Source: Callipepla californica brunnescens
Taxonomy: Eukaryota > Chordata > Aves > Galliformes > Odontophoridae
NCBI GenBank assembly: GCA_023055505.1
Contig: JALIRH010000004.1
Location: 51,403,115-51,467,114 of the forward strand
Reading direction: 5' to 3'
Length of the DNA stretch: 64,000 nt
How positions within the stretch are numbered: position 1 is the first letter of the stretch; each line of letters begins with the position of its first letter. Below are positions 13,024 through 22,730 of the stretch, one piece after another. The translations under genes and the position numbers were made by a program. The notes below the pieces were generated by a model. The model worked only from the letters and a program-made list of their open reading frames with translations, had not been told where the DNA came from and ran no database searches.

Positions 13024-14450
13024 GTCCTCCTTAAACATTGTCTCGTCCTGGATTCTCTTTCTATAGTCTTTCTTCATGTGTCCCTTTTTCTGACAGTAGA
13101 AGCATTCTACTGTCCTCATATCTCTGGGTCTCGTCTGGTTAGGTTAAAGCACGTTGTCTGCCTGAGGAATATTCCCTCTTCTCCTTGCCTGAAACACCCC
13201 CATCTGTCCTTCTTTTACCGCAGATCTCAGAAGTTTTGCATGCCTCTTCTGAGTCTCCTCCTCTCACCTTACATATACTTTCTGAGCCTCTCTTTAGCAA
13301 TTCGTCTAATCCTCTCTTCTGCCAATCCTCCAGTTTCTCTGTTTTCCCTCAAATATCCAGGACCTAGCTACAAACTGCATTTTCAGGAGAGCTTGCCGCA
13401 CAGGGGTAGCAGGATCTAATCCTGAATATAACTAACTTTTTTGGGTAGTCTCTCAAACCACTCGGTAGGAGTTTCATCTTTTTTTTTTTTTTTTTTTTGC
13501 TCGCTAAAGGGCCTTATTAAGATTCTCTAATCCCTTGAATAAAAAGAACTCGCAAATCTGCCATGTGAGTACGATGTTCCTGGTTCTGATTATCCCAGCT
13601 GGGCCATTGTAAGGGCCACTCTATATCTGCTCCTGGGCCAGCCTGGTGTTGCTGATCCTAAATTTCCATACCTACTCTCCTGATCATATCCCTTTCTTCT
13701 GCTGTTAATAGTATGCCCAAAATTGCCTGTATCTCATCCCAGGTATAAAGGCTGGGACCTAGCCTCTCTGAGAACCCTAAAGGATCCTCTAGCAAATTCC
13801 CCATCTCCTTCTTAAATTCCCTTACGTCTCCTGAGTTTAAGGGAACTGAAACATATCCAACTCCTGGGTTTGATCCCCCGGTGGCTACGGGTATTTCTCT
13901 TAAAGGGAGAAGGTTTCTTCCTCGACTCTCTCTCCTGCCTAGTTTCCCTTCTAGCGATCCTTTTCCTAGGGAAGTCTAGGGGTTCAGATTCAGGTTCGTC
14001 TCCTGAATCAGATTCAGCATGCTCCAGAGGAGCTACTGGATTCTGTGCGGGGGGGAGGACATAGGGGGGCGGGGGGGGGATAGTGTATAATGTCCTCCTC
14101 TGTTGTATTCCTTTTTTTTTTTTTTTTTTTTAAACTAAAGGGAATACAAAGGTTCGAAAATCAGATTCTACCCATAATTTGGCATACTCGCTCTCTCCTA
14201 GATTGAAAGGCTGCTTTTCATTCACATAAGTATTTAGAGCCTGGCAGATCCGGTCCTCAAAGGATCCGAATACTGGCCAGAACAACTGATCTACCCTTAT
14301 CTGTTTTCCTCCCCACACCTCCATACAGTAATGTACCATCTTCACCTCACTCTTTCCTCGTCTAGAGGGAGAATTGCCCCAGTGTTTTAACATTAAACCT
14401 AGGGGGCTTTCGAGTGGTGTGTCTGGTAGCTTCACCTGCGAGCCACCCAT
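13024..14450 (-). pseudogene. gag: Gammaretrovirus-like gag (MA-CA-NC), dead copy G1
   Basis: The start is ATG at 14448-14450, giving an M-G-G-S N-terminus suited to myristoylation. It is followed by a matrix-like stretch (SPLGLMLKHW; open to about 14135). Capsid is recognisable from an ETPTEWFERL major-homology-like motif near 13460. Nucleocapsid has CFYCQKKGHMKKD near 13085, a CCHC knuckle in which the last Cys position is Tyr. Long T runs (13479-13498 and 14110-14131) and a G-rich tract near 14050-14080 break the frame. Immediately upstream of the ATG, sequence switches within about 35 bases to a Soprano-type LTR instead of a gammaretroviral leader. Confidence 0.85.
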
Positions 14451-14483
14451 GGGGTCAGAGGGCTTACTCGGCCTCTGGAGGAC

Positions 14484-14907
14484 AGCTAATTTACTAAATA
14501 AGATATCAGGAAGCAAAATAACTAACACAATAGAATACAGTATCATTGGAATGGAGGCTAATGAATCAAATAAAGTGAGCAAGAGAGAGCGTCCGATAAG
14601 CCCAAGGCCTTACGCTAACGCTGAAGGCGGACGGCAGCGAGCACCCACTGCCGAGTGATCCCGAAGGAAAGAGAGTGTCCCGTGACCGCAGACGGTTTTG
14701 ATCTTTTCCCTCTGAGCGGAAAACACGTAAAAATACAAAGCATCGCAAAGTCCTCTGGGGAATGGAGTTCTCCCTCTCTTCGGAGATAGGCATACCCACA
14801 ACTATCGACCCACAGAGCTGCAGCATTAACTCTCCAACTCCCAATACACCACATGATGTTATGATGTGGAATCTCAGCAATACAAGAAAAATCATAAAAC
14901 CGTGACA
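14484..14907 (-). mobile_element. Soprano-type LTR, U3-R with truncated U5 (S1)
   Basis: Reverse complement of the 553-bp LTR of the intact provirus at 45569, starting TGTCACGG (right end 14907) and stopping at the AGCT where about 130 bp of U5 are missing. A purine-rich tract (aaaaaggggtggaa) lies just outside its U3 end, so this was a 3' LTR. On its U5 side it joins the gammaretrovirus-like gag leader directly. The same 424-bp truncated form occurs in S4, S5 and S9. Confidence 0.88.
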
Positions 14908-15053
14908 TTCCACCCCTTTTTCAACACCATTCCATCATGCTTCATATACATATATGAATATATCTTTCTGTAGATATATGTATGTGTGTGTATATAGAGA
15001 CAGATAGCTACATACAGAAATAACTATGAACAGATATTAAATACAAACACACG
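14908..15053 (-). other. Soprano 3' untranslated region and polypurine tract
   Basis: About 145 bp of AT-rich sequence between the 3' LTR and the inserted LTR-like segment. It holds the polypurine tract next to the LTR and TA/TG-rich repeats resembling the 116-bp stretch after pol in the intact provirus (52510-52625). Confidence 0.7.
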
Positions 15054-15500
15054 TGTTGTGGTTTTGCGGTTTTGATGCCGGTACTCCACATCAGAAGGTC
15101 ACGCAGGCAGTGAATGCTGCGGGGAGCAGCAGAGGGGCGGAGCTCCGCACCGGACGCCAGGCGCGCGCGGCTCTGGGCGCGCTCTCTCGGCTCCCGTGGA
15201 AATTCAGCACGAGTGCTTCCCGTGCAGTTCCTCCGTGACGTAAGCTCCCAGTTTTCTGGTTTGGAACTTTGTCTCTCTCTCAGTTGTTCAATTGTATGAG
15301 ATTTGGTAAAGTTACCGTTCCTTCTCAGCTCGTGCCGTTGGTTTTTTTTACAGACCCATCTATTCCCTCTGTTCCCCCTCCCCCGGGAGCGCGCGGCTCT
15401 GCTGGGGCGGCCGCTGACGGTGCCGTTTTTTTTTCTTTCTTCCCTTTCTCTCTCCCTTCTCGGTTTCCCTTGGGTTGCTGTCACGGATAACACCGTGACA
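15054..15500 (+). mobile_element. Diverged LTR-like insertion, + orientation, GC-rich
   Basis: A 447-bp segment whose first 50 bases match the start of the Soprano LTR on the + strand, imperfectly but clearly (tggtttt...ggtactccacatca). It ends in ccgtgaca. It interrupts the region between pol and the 3' LTR of the opposite-strand element; the intact provirus has only 116 bp there. The interior is GC- and CpG-rich (15120-15200, 15380-15420), unlike the Soprano LTR, and holds a TGACGTAA (CRE-like) site at 15236-15243. The right end carries an inverted repeat, tgtcacgg-ataaca-ccgtgaca. No clean target duplication was seen. Best reading: a solo LTR of a related family. Confidence 0.6.
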
Positions 15501-17926
15501 ACATACAACATACATAGATACGTGGAATTACTGAGGGCGCTCTCCAGACATCCAATTCCCTTGTGGTACACATTGAACATCCCCATTCTTCTGCACCGCT
15601 TATTTTTCTTTTCTTTATTTTTTTTTTCTTTTTCTTTTTCAGTCAGCTCAACTTTGGCAGCTCGATCTACCTGATGGTTATTTTGTTGTGCTTCAGTTGC
15701 CCGGCTCTTAGGAGCATGAGCATCTACATGGCGCACCTTTACAACCATGTTCTTTATTCGGGCAGCAGTATCTTTCCACAGTTCAGCAGCCCAAATAGGT
15801 TTACCCTTCCGTTGCCAGCCATTTCGTTCCCATTGCTGTAACCACCCCCATAGAGCATTTGCCACCATCCATGAGTCAGGGTAAAGATAAAGCACTGGCC
15901 ACCTCTCACGTTCAGCAGTACTGAAGGCTAATTGGACAGCCTTTACCTCTGCAAATTGGCTCGATTCTCCTTCTCCTTCAGTGGCCTCTGCAGCTCGTCG
16001 CGTGGGGCTCCACGCAGCAGATTTCCATCTGCGGTGCTTTCCCACAAAGCGACACGATCCATCTGTGAACAGGGCATATCTCTTCTCATCTTCTGGCAGT
16101 TCGTTATATGGTGGGGCTTCTTTAGCACGTGACACCTCCTCTGCTGGTGTTGTTCCAAACTTTCTACCTTCAGGCCAGTCCATGATCACCTCCAGGATTC
16201 CTGGACGGTTGGGGTTCCCCATCCGAGCTCGCTGTGTAATCAGCGCAGTCCACTTACTCCAAGTGGCATCAGTAGCATGATGGGTGGAGGGAACCGTTCC
16301 TTTGAACATCCAGTTCAGCACTGGCAGTCGAGGTGCCAGAAGGAGCTGCGTTTCAGAACCGATTACTCTGGAAGCAGCTCAGACGCCCTCGTATGCGGCC
16401 AAGATCTCCTTCTCAGTTGGAGTGTAGCGCTCCTCAGACCCCCTGTATGCTCGACTCCAGAAACCAAGGGGTCGGCCTCGGGTCTCTCCAGTAGCTCTTT
16501 GCCACAAACTCCAAGTGGGACCTTCCTTTCCAGCAGCAGTGTAGAGGATGTTCTTTACATCCTGTCCCGTCCGCACTGGCCCCAGGGCCACGGCACGGGC
16601 TATCTCCTGCTTCATTTGCTCAAAAGCCTGCTGCTGCTCAGGACCCCACACAAAATCATTCTTCTTCCGCGTCACCTGATAAAGGGGGCTCGCAGTGAGG
16701 CTGTAGTTTGGAACATGCATTCTCCAAAAGCCCACTACACCCAAAAAAGCTTGGGTTTCTGTCTTACTGGTGGGTGGAGACATGGCAGTAATTTTGTCAA
16801 TCACATCTGTAGGGATGTGACGACGTCCGTCTTGCCACTCTGTACCTAGGAACTGAATTTCCTGTGCAGGCCCTTTCAATTTGCTTCGCTTAATAGCGAA
16901 GCCAGCTCGCAGGAGGATGTGGATTATTGTCTCTCCTTTCTCAAAAACTTCCTCTGCTGTATTGCCCCATTCAGCAATGTCATCAATGTACTGCAGATGC
17001 TCAGGAGCACCGCCCTGTTCCAGTGCACTTTGGATCAACCCATGGCAAATGGTTGGGCTGTGCTTCCAGCCCTGGGGCAAACGGTTCCAGGTGTACTGAA
17101 CGCCCCTCCAGGTGAAGGCAAACTGTGGCCTGCATTCTGTGGCCAAGGGAATTGAAAAGAAGGCAGTAGCAGTGTCAGTGGTGGCATACCACTTGGCTGC
17201 TTTTGACTCCAGTTCGTACTGGAGTTGTAGCGTGTCCGGCACAGCAGCACTCAGTGGAGGTGTGACTTCGTTCAGGCCACGGTAATCTGCCGTCAGCCTC
17301 CATTCTCCACCGGCTTTACACACCGGCCATATGGGGCTGTTAGAAGGCGAGTGAGTTTTGCTGATCGCTCCCTGGCTCTGTAGCTGACGAATCAGATTAT
17401 GAATGGGGAGCAAGGAATCCCTGTTGGTGCGGTACTGCCGTCTGTGCACCGTTTTGGTAGCAATCGGTACCTGTTGCTCCTCCACTTGGAGCAACCCCAC
17501 AACAGACGGATCTTCTGACAGGCCAGGTAAAACAGATAGCTGCTTAATGTTATCTGTGTCCACAGCAGCTGTTGCAAATGCCCATCAGTACCCCTTGGGA
17601 TCCTTAAAGTGCCCCCTTCTGAGATAGTCTGTAGCAAGGATGCATGGGGCCCCCTGTTCGGTCACTATAGGATGCTTCTGCCGGTCTTTACCCGTGAGGC
17701 TTATTTCTGCCTCCAGCACAGACAATTCCTGAAAGCCCCCAGTCACTCCAGAGATACGAATCAATTCTGCCCCTTTATAACTTGAAGGCATTAGAGTACA
17801 CGGTGCACCAGTATCCACCAGTGCCTCATCTTTTTGTGGTTCTGATGTGCCAGGCCACCGAATCCACACAGTCCAATACACTCTATGATCCCTCTCCCTC
17901 CTCTGGGTGAGGGCAGGGCCCCTCTA
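15501..17926 (-). pseudogene. pol: Soprano-type pol with integrase deleted (S1)
   Basis: Right to left: protease with LVDTG near 17815; RT with LPQGW, catalytic YIDD and YTWNR; RNase H with FTDGSCR and YPDSW (YTDSW in the intact copy). After DRAAKV the integrase is gone. An A-rich filler (T-rich on +, 15598-15645) follows, then the last 20 or so codons of pol. Two nonsense codons split it, both at positions that are CGA in the intact copy: TGA at 17585-17587 and at 16379-16381. Upstream, the UAG that separates gag from pol is preserved at 17924-17926 with the same aggggccctgcc context as the intact provirus. This is the longest pol remnant in the array; S4, S5 and S9 lose everything before mid-RT. 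Confidence 0.88.
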
Positions 17927-18230
17927 TTCTTTACCTGTAGTGACGGGAACAACTTCGCTGGTAGTTGGTCTGCGTTGTAATTCTCTCACCCGTGCTCGCA
18001 GTGCAGGGGTGGGTTTTTGGTGCCATTCCTTCATATCTTCTCCATTTGCACGTAAGTAACTCCACAAAGCCACGCGCGACACGAAGTCAGTGAAGTTAAT
18101 GCTGTCATTTGCTCGAGCAGGACGGCGTTTGCTTCTGATAGCTACAATCGATTCAACCCTATCAATCAGTCGGGATAATTTTCACAATATATCTTCCAGT
18201 TGTCCTTCTAACTTTGATATGGCTGAAATG
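17927..18230 (-). pseudogene. gag: Soprano-type gag, C-terminal fragment (S1)
   Basis: Translates, with one internal stop, to a basic C-terminal Gag stretch (ALWSYL, EDMKEWHQKPTPALRARV) clearly homologous to residues 930-970 of the 995-residue Gag at 46336. It is cut at 18230 by the end of a gammaretrovirus-like LTR. The matching N-terminal part of gag is on the far side of that element at 21081-22470. Confidence 0.82.
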
Positions 18231-18773
18231 TGTTACAGGTGTGAAGAACGATACACAGCGATCGTTGTCAATAGGAAGGAATTTATTGAGTAAGCAATAA
18301 ACGAGCGAAACAGCGCTGGGCGGCCGGGCGTCTCCGCTCCACCAAAGGCGCGCACCGGGGGCCTCCCGACCCCTCTTTTTATCGTCTCTTATCTCTATAT
18401 TCGTGTTTATCTTTTCTTCCTGGGCTGCGCCGGCTGGTATTTGGGAGTCATCCTCTGTCTCCTTGCAGAGAAAAGAGGAATACTGCAGTCCTCTTCAGCT
18501 CTAATCACGCATGCTTCAAGGAAGATTTCCGCTTCTTTTTCTTTTTCAGTTCCTTAGAAGGTCACTACTATCTGTAGTTCACTGTGCAGGTGTCAAAACA
18601 AGACGCTGTGGCTCCAATTTACAAAAACATTTGTATATCTATTTTTAAGACTTCTACAGACTACATAGTTCTAAGAGAAGGAAAAGAAAAACCCGTGGAA
18701 AAGTACTGACACGTCTGTCTTGAGGCGGTTTGATTAACAAGTACTGAAAGTACAGAACTCAGTTTCTATCACA
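18231..18773 (-). mobile_element. Complete gammaretrovirus-like 3' LTR (G2)
   Basis: 543 bp, TGTGATAG...TGTAACA on the - strand, with a polypurine tract (aaaagaaaagggggg) abutting its U3 end at 18774-18792, so the viral body lies to the right. It has a TATA-like gataaaaag near 18378 and a polyadenylation signal AATAAA at 18282-18287 (-). It is the only full copy of this LTR in the window; G4, G5 and G7 keep only the U3 part. Its left end sits inside Soprano gag. Confidence 0.88.
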
Positions 18774-19551
18774 TTCCCCCCTTTTCTTTTTTATCATCTT
18801 GTTCATCAAACCATGTCACGGCATCTTGAGCTAAAACATGACCTTTCCCTTTTAATTTTTTCAGGCGGTGTTTCATTGCTGCAGACATCTTATTCAGTGT
18901 ATAGAGACTAGAAGCCAGCATTAAGGTAGGACTTAGTGAAGTAAACCATTTATCTATTTTCTAATTGGTGGGGGTTGTTGTCCATTCTCACCATTGTTGT
19001 CCTTGACAATCATATTGTTTCAGTTGTTGGTGTACTCGTTTTCCAAACGGAATGCCTTCAAGTTATTTCCTCAAGTTCTTAACCCCCCCCTTTCTCTCTC
19101 TCTTTTTTTTTTTTTTTTTTTTTCCCAATGCCAATCTAAATTAATACAGTGAGCACTTTCAGTATTGCTTCGTGAGTGAGGAGATTAGGAGACAAAGATC
19201 AAGGTGATTTCACCTCGGAGGTTATTCTCATAGCCCCACCGTTGTACGACTGTGCCTCCCTCGCCTCTTCTTTTGCTTAGAGCAGCAGGGTGCATGATCT
19301 TCTCGGCAGCAGTCGTATTCTTCAGGGGAACCTCTTCTGTCCTTGCCTTATAAGTCTCCCCAGTCTCTATCTGTAGTTCCTTTTTGGATTTTTGAAAGCA
19401 TCTTTTTGATTGCTCACAGAACTATCTCCCAGCTATCTTAAAAGGTATTCATAGGAAGAGTGAGTTCACCAGTGTTCATTATATACAATGCACAATACAT
19501 ATACAATATACATATAAAGCATATAATGGAATAACTGAGTTGTCTTGTCTG
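18774..19551 (-). pseudogene. env: Degenerate env region of the gammaretrovirus-like element (G2)
   Basis: Near 18790-18970 the - strand reads KWFTSLSPTLML followed by a basic and then acidic tail that stops just before the polypurine tract. This matches the position and look of the membrane-spanning end of a gammaretroviral TM subunit (PWFTTLIS-like). The rest (19000-19551) holds a 22-base T run and stops in all frames; I cannot assign it to SU. No functional envelope could be made from it. Confidence 0.55.
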
Positions 19552-21050
19552 TTAAAGGAAAAACAACAGTTTTACGTTTTTTCTTAGAGTGATTTTTAGA
19601 TCGTCTGAAGTCTTGGACACCTCCCACTGGGGTCCTGTATCATGGATTGGTCCTTTCACTCGACTTGCATAGGCCCATCCACGCTCAGCTGTCCAGATCG
19701 CTGTTTCTGTTGTTAATAAAACAAGAAAAGGTTCCTCCCATCGAGGAGTTAGAGACGACACTTTCCATGCTTTAATGAAACCTTTGTCTCCTAGACCGAT
19801 TTTGTGTATTACCATATCTAGTGGGGGGAGGTGTTGTACCACCAGTCCTTTCTTTCTTAATTCATTCCTTCTCTAAGTCCTCCCGTAATTTAGCCTTATA
19901 CTACAATCATGGGTTAAATCTTCATCCGGTTCCCCGTATAAAAATTGAGCAGGATTTTGCAAGCTTGCAGTTTCTATTTCTATTCATATTTATTCATATT
20001 TCAATAGTCCGGCATCTGTAATCCACTTATCTGCTTTTTATTGTCATACTCTCCTTATGTTAGGTGGAGTACACACCTTTAATTCACCCCCGAAAGTAAT
20101 CTTCCCTGCTTCTTCTACTAACAGAGCTACAGAGACTATTGCTTGTAAACAGACAGGCCGTGAATCGTAAGAACAGCTTCTCTACGGTAAAGACAACTGT
20201 AAGTCATCCAGATACAAAGGTGCTACTCCCTATTAATTGATCTGTTGGGCCAGATGTGTTGGATAATAAGCTTGTCGATGAGAAAGCAGGATCGATATCC
20301 TGTTGCCCCAACAGATGTCTCCCTTCAGGAATCATAAGGAGCTCTGCCCCTTCAAGGTTTGGAAACTGACCCTTAGGTTAGATCCCCTCTATAACCAGAG
20401 TTTGGAATGTGATGAAAAGTACTTTTTGAAAAGTATCCTCTGATTTCTTTTTCCTGGCCCATTCCTGGGTCAGTACTCCAAAAGCAGTCCCTTTGTCTGT
20501 ATTTACAAAAAAGGTTAAACGGTCTTTTTATAGCAGGTAAGCTTAACGCTCGTGCATTAACAAGATCTGCCTTTAAATCTTCTAATCTTTGCTCATCCTT
20601 CTGACTCCACTCCACTTTACCAATCCATCTTGTTCTAGTTTCTGGTCTAAAAACTTTACCTTACTGCTATAATTCTCAGTATATTGTTTACAGTATCCTA
20701 GCAGCCCTAAGATCTGCCTCACCGGCCTTTTACTCCTCGGGGCTTTTTTTAAAGATAAAATCCCATTTATCCGTTCTGGATCTAATTTCATAATTTCCCT
20801 TTCTTAACCAATGTCCCAAATATTTCACTTCCTCTTCTGTAAATTGTAATTTTACCTTTGAAACTTTCAACCCCTTTGAACCTAAGAAATTTAATAATTT
20901 AATGCTCCCCTGTCTAACTGTTTCCTTGTCTGTTTCAGCTAATAGTAAATCATCTGTGTATTGTACTAAGGTTACCTGTGGGTTTGAGTCATTGGTTTTT
21001 AGGACTTGCTCAAGGGCTTGTCCAAACAAGTTAGGGGATTCTGTGAGTCC
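19552..21050 (-). pseudogene. pol: Gammaretrovirus-like pol remnant: integrase tail joined to RT (G2)
   Basis: The left part (19552-19842) is the integrase C-terminal domain (LTPRWEEPFLVLLTTET...WAYASRVKG, the GPY/F-type fold). Next to the right comes the RT connection (AGKITFGG-like near 20090; NPAQFLYGEPDED near 19940), then thumb and palm with YTDD (Tyr-Thr instead of Tyr-Ala) up to 21050. RNase H and the integrase zinc and catalytic domains are missing between the two. It carries the shared KWSG frameshift. At its right end RT joins Soprano gag through a scrap of about 17 bases that matches the first bases of the gammaretroviral LTR. Confidence 0.82.
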
Positions 21051-22480
21051 GTTTCTATCTCAAAATGGACTCAGTTTCTATCACAGAATGGACGCATATG
21101 GTGGTGGAAATTTTTGTTCAATGTTTTGAAGTGTAAGAATTAGTTCAAAAACTGGGCGTTTTCTGTCTTGGCCCTCATATCTGTTGAACGTTGTCACTAG
21201 TGTACCGGCGTACCTTTCTGGTGCTGCCTTTGAAAGCTTCTGACATATTTCAAGTGTACTCCTTACTTTCTCCGGATCATGGTCCCGATCGTCAGGATCA
21301 AACGTGGGGTCATACAGCATTTCCGCCACAGCTGTTTCTCTCAAATACTGGATGCCTTCCTCAATAGCTTTCCATCTTTTCACTTTAGGTGCCAGGTCAC
21401 TCTTGTAGGGATATCTTTCCCTCACAGCTACTAGCATTCGTTGCCAGAGGCTGGCGATTCCATCCATATACCTGCTGATCCCTCTGTCGACAGCCGGATC
21501 TCGGGCAGTGTTTCCTAGTTGGCGAGCTTCGTTACTATCAAGGGACACACTGTTGGCCCCGTTGTCCCAACACCGAAGCAACCAAGTGACAATACTCTCA
21601 CCCGGACGTCGAATAAACTCCTTTCTTGAGCCTCGGATCTCAGACATTTTCGTGGGCCGACGAAACGTGGTAACTTTGACTCTCTCCTCATCTTCATCAT
21701 CACTGTCTTCTCCATGTCTCTCACTTTTCTTTGTTGCCTTTCTCGATGGTGGTGGGGTAGTGCCCTCCCCCTCGCCTATATCTTCCTCTTCTTTCACCAC
21801 CTCTTCTTTGCGTTCTAGGCGCAAGGACACACGTTTCCATTTCTGGCCTTCCACAGGGGCAACTGACTTTGCTACTGGTGCTTCCTTTGGCTGGTCAGGT
21901 GTGACCAGGAGGTTTTCCTCTTTGGTTTGGGCCTCACTTTGGACACTCTCTCTCTTCATAATAGTATATAAACCTTGGTAAGCATAAGCCAAGCCCCAAA
22001 TAAGCTGTTCCACCTCAGATCTTTCTGAGCCGCAACACCCTTTACTCAGATACAGGCCTAGCTCCTCAGGATCCTGCAAACGTTCAGGAGTAAAATCCCA
22101 GGGCACCGGGGGTCCCCATGCTTCTAATTTCTTTCCTAAAACTCTCCACTCTCCCTGCCATTCAACATTCTCTGTTTCTGGGAGAAGCTTCCTGCACATG
22201 ATGTAAAGTGTTACTACATTCAGGAGGACTAATCTCCCAATCATTAACACCATCCCTAAGCTGTAATCTTGAAAATTCATAAGGAACTGAGAGGGGAACC
22301 TGGACACCCATTTAAACAGCGTATGGTTTGTTAACATGGTATCATTTGTTCCATTAGCCGGGGTGCCCAGGTATCTGGCAGGTGCCTCCATCACTGCCTT
22401 TAGTTTATTATATAGGGACCAGACCCAATGGAACAGGATGGCAAGCTTAAGCAAGTTCCAGTATGTTTTGAGCTTTAAAA
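21051..22480 (-). pseudogene. gag: Soprano-type gag without coiled coil, truncated both ends (S2)
   Basis: Open from 22454 down to 21081 (457 codons). It aligns with the Gag at 46336 on both sides of that protein's coiled coil: before it WQGEWRVLG, PVPWDFTPERLQDPE, GCCGSERSE, WGLAYAYQ; after it SVAPVEGQKWKR, MSEIRGSRKEF, WLLRCWDNGANSV, AEMLYDPTF. The coiled coil itself is absent; a short E-rich linker replaces it. The true N-terminus lies right of 22454, where homology continues without an in-frame ATG and then stops at about 22480 in host sequence. The C-terminus is cut at the gammaretrovirus insertion near 21094. No zinc knuckle is visible. Confidence 0.82.
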
Positions 22481-22509
22481 GGGAAAAAGCGGTGAAATAC
22501 TGTCCGCGT

Positions 22510-22730
22510 GGAGGCAGTTTGGGTACAGCAAAGGTTTGGGTACAGCATCTTCCTGAGCAGCCAGGAGGCAGAGGCCGACGTTACGGCCGGCACAAGGAGG
22601 CCGCAGAGCCCTTCAGGCACGTGGCCAGGCATGCTCGACATGGCAGTTTGCATGTCAGATACCTGCTACGGTGCATCCCTATCCTGGTGGCCACTGGCAT
22701 TTCTACGTATGCCACGGCAGTCCGGCCTCC
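22510..22730 (+). pseudogene. ITPRIPL1-like gene fragment (H1)
   Basis: A degenerate piece resembling the middle of the intact ITPRIPL1-like gene downstream: FLSSQEAEAD matches FLSSQESEAA, and in another frame FRHVARHA, SLHVRYLLRC, IPILVA match FKHIAARA, SFHLGCLKVC, AYILVG. It has frameshifts and indels. It suggests more than one ITPRIPL1-like copy existed here before the array formed. Confidence 0.65.

Noticed and set aside
15008..16321. 437-codon - strand frame repeated four times as a possible novel gene
   Set aside because: Its first half is Soprano RNase H, and the rest is A-rich filler, pol tail and the antisense of the inserted LTR-like segment; the frame is open by chance and copied by the array.
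18291..18300. AATAAA-like word on the + strand in the gammaretrovirus-like LTR
   Set aside because: The LTR is oriented on the - strand; the functional-looking signal is the reverse complement at 18282-18287.
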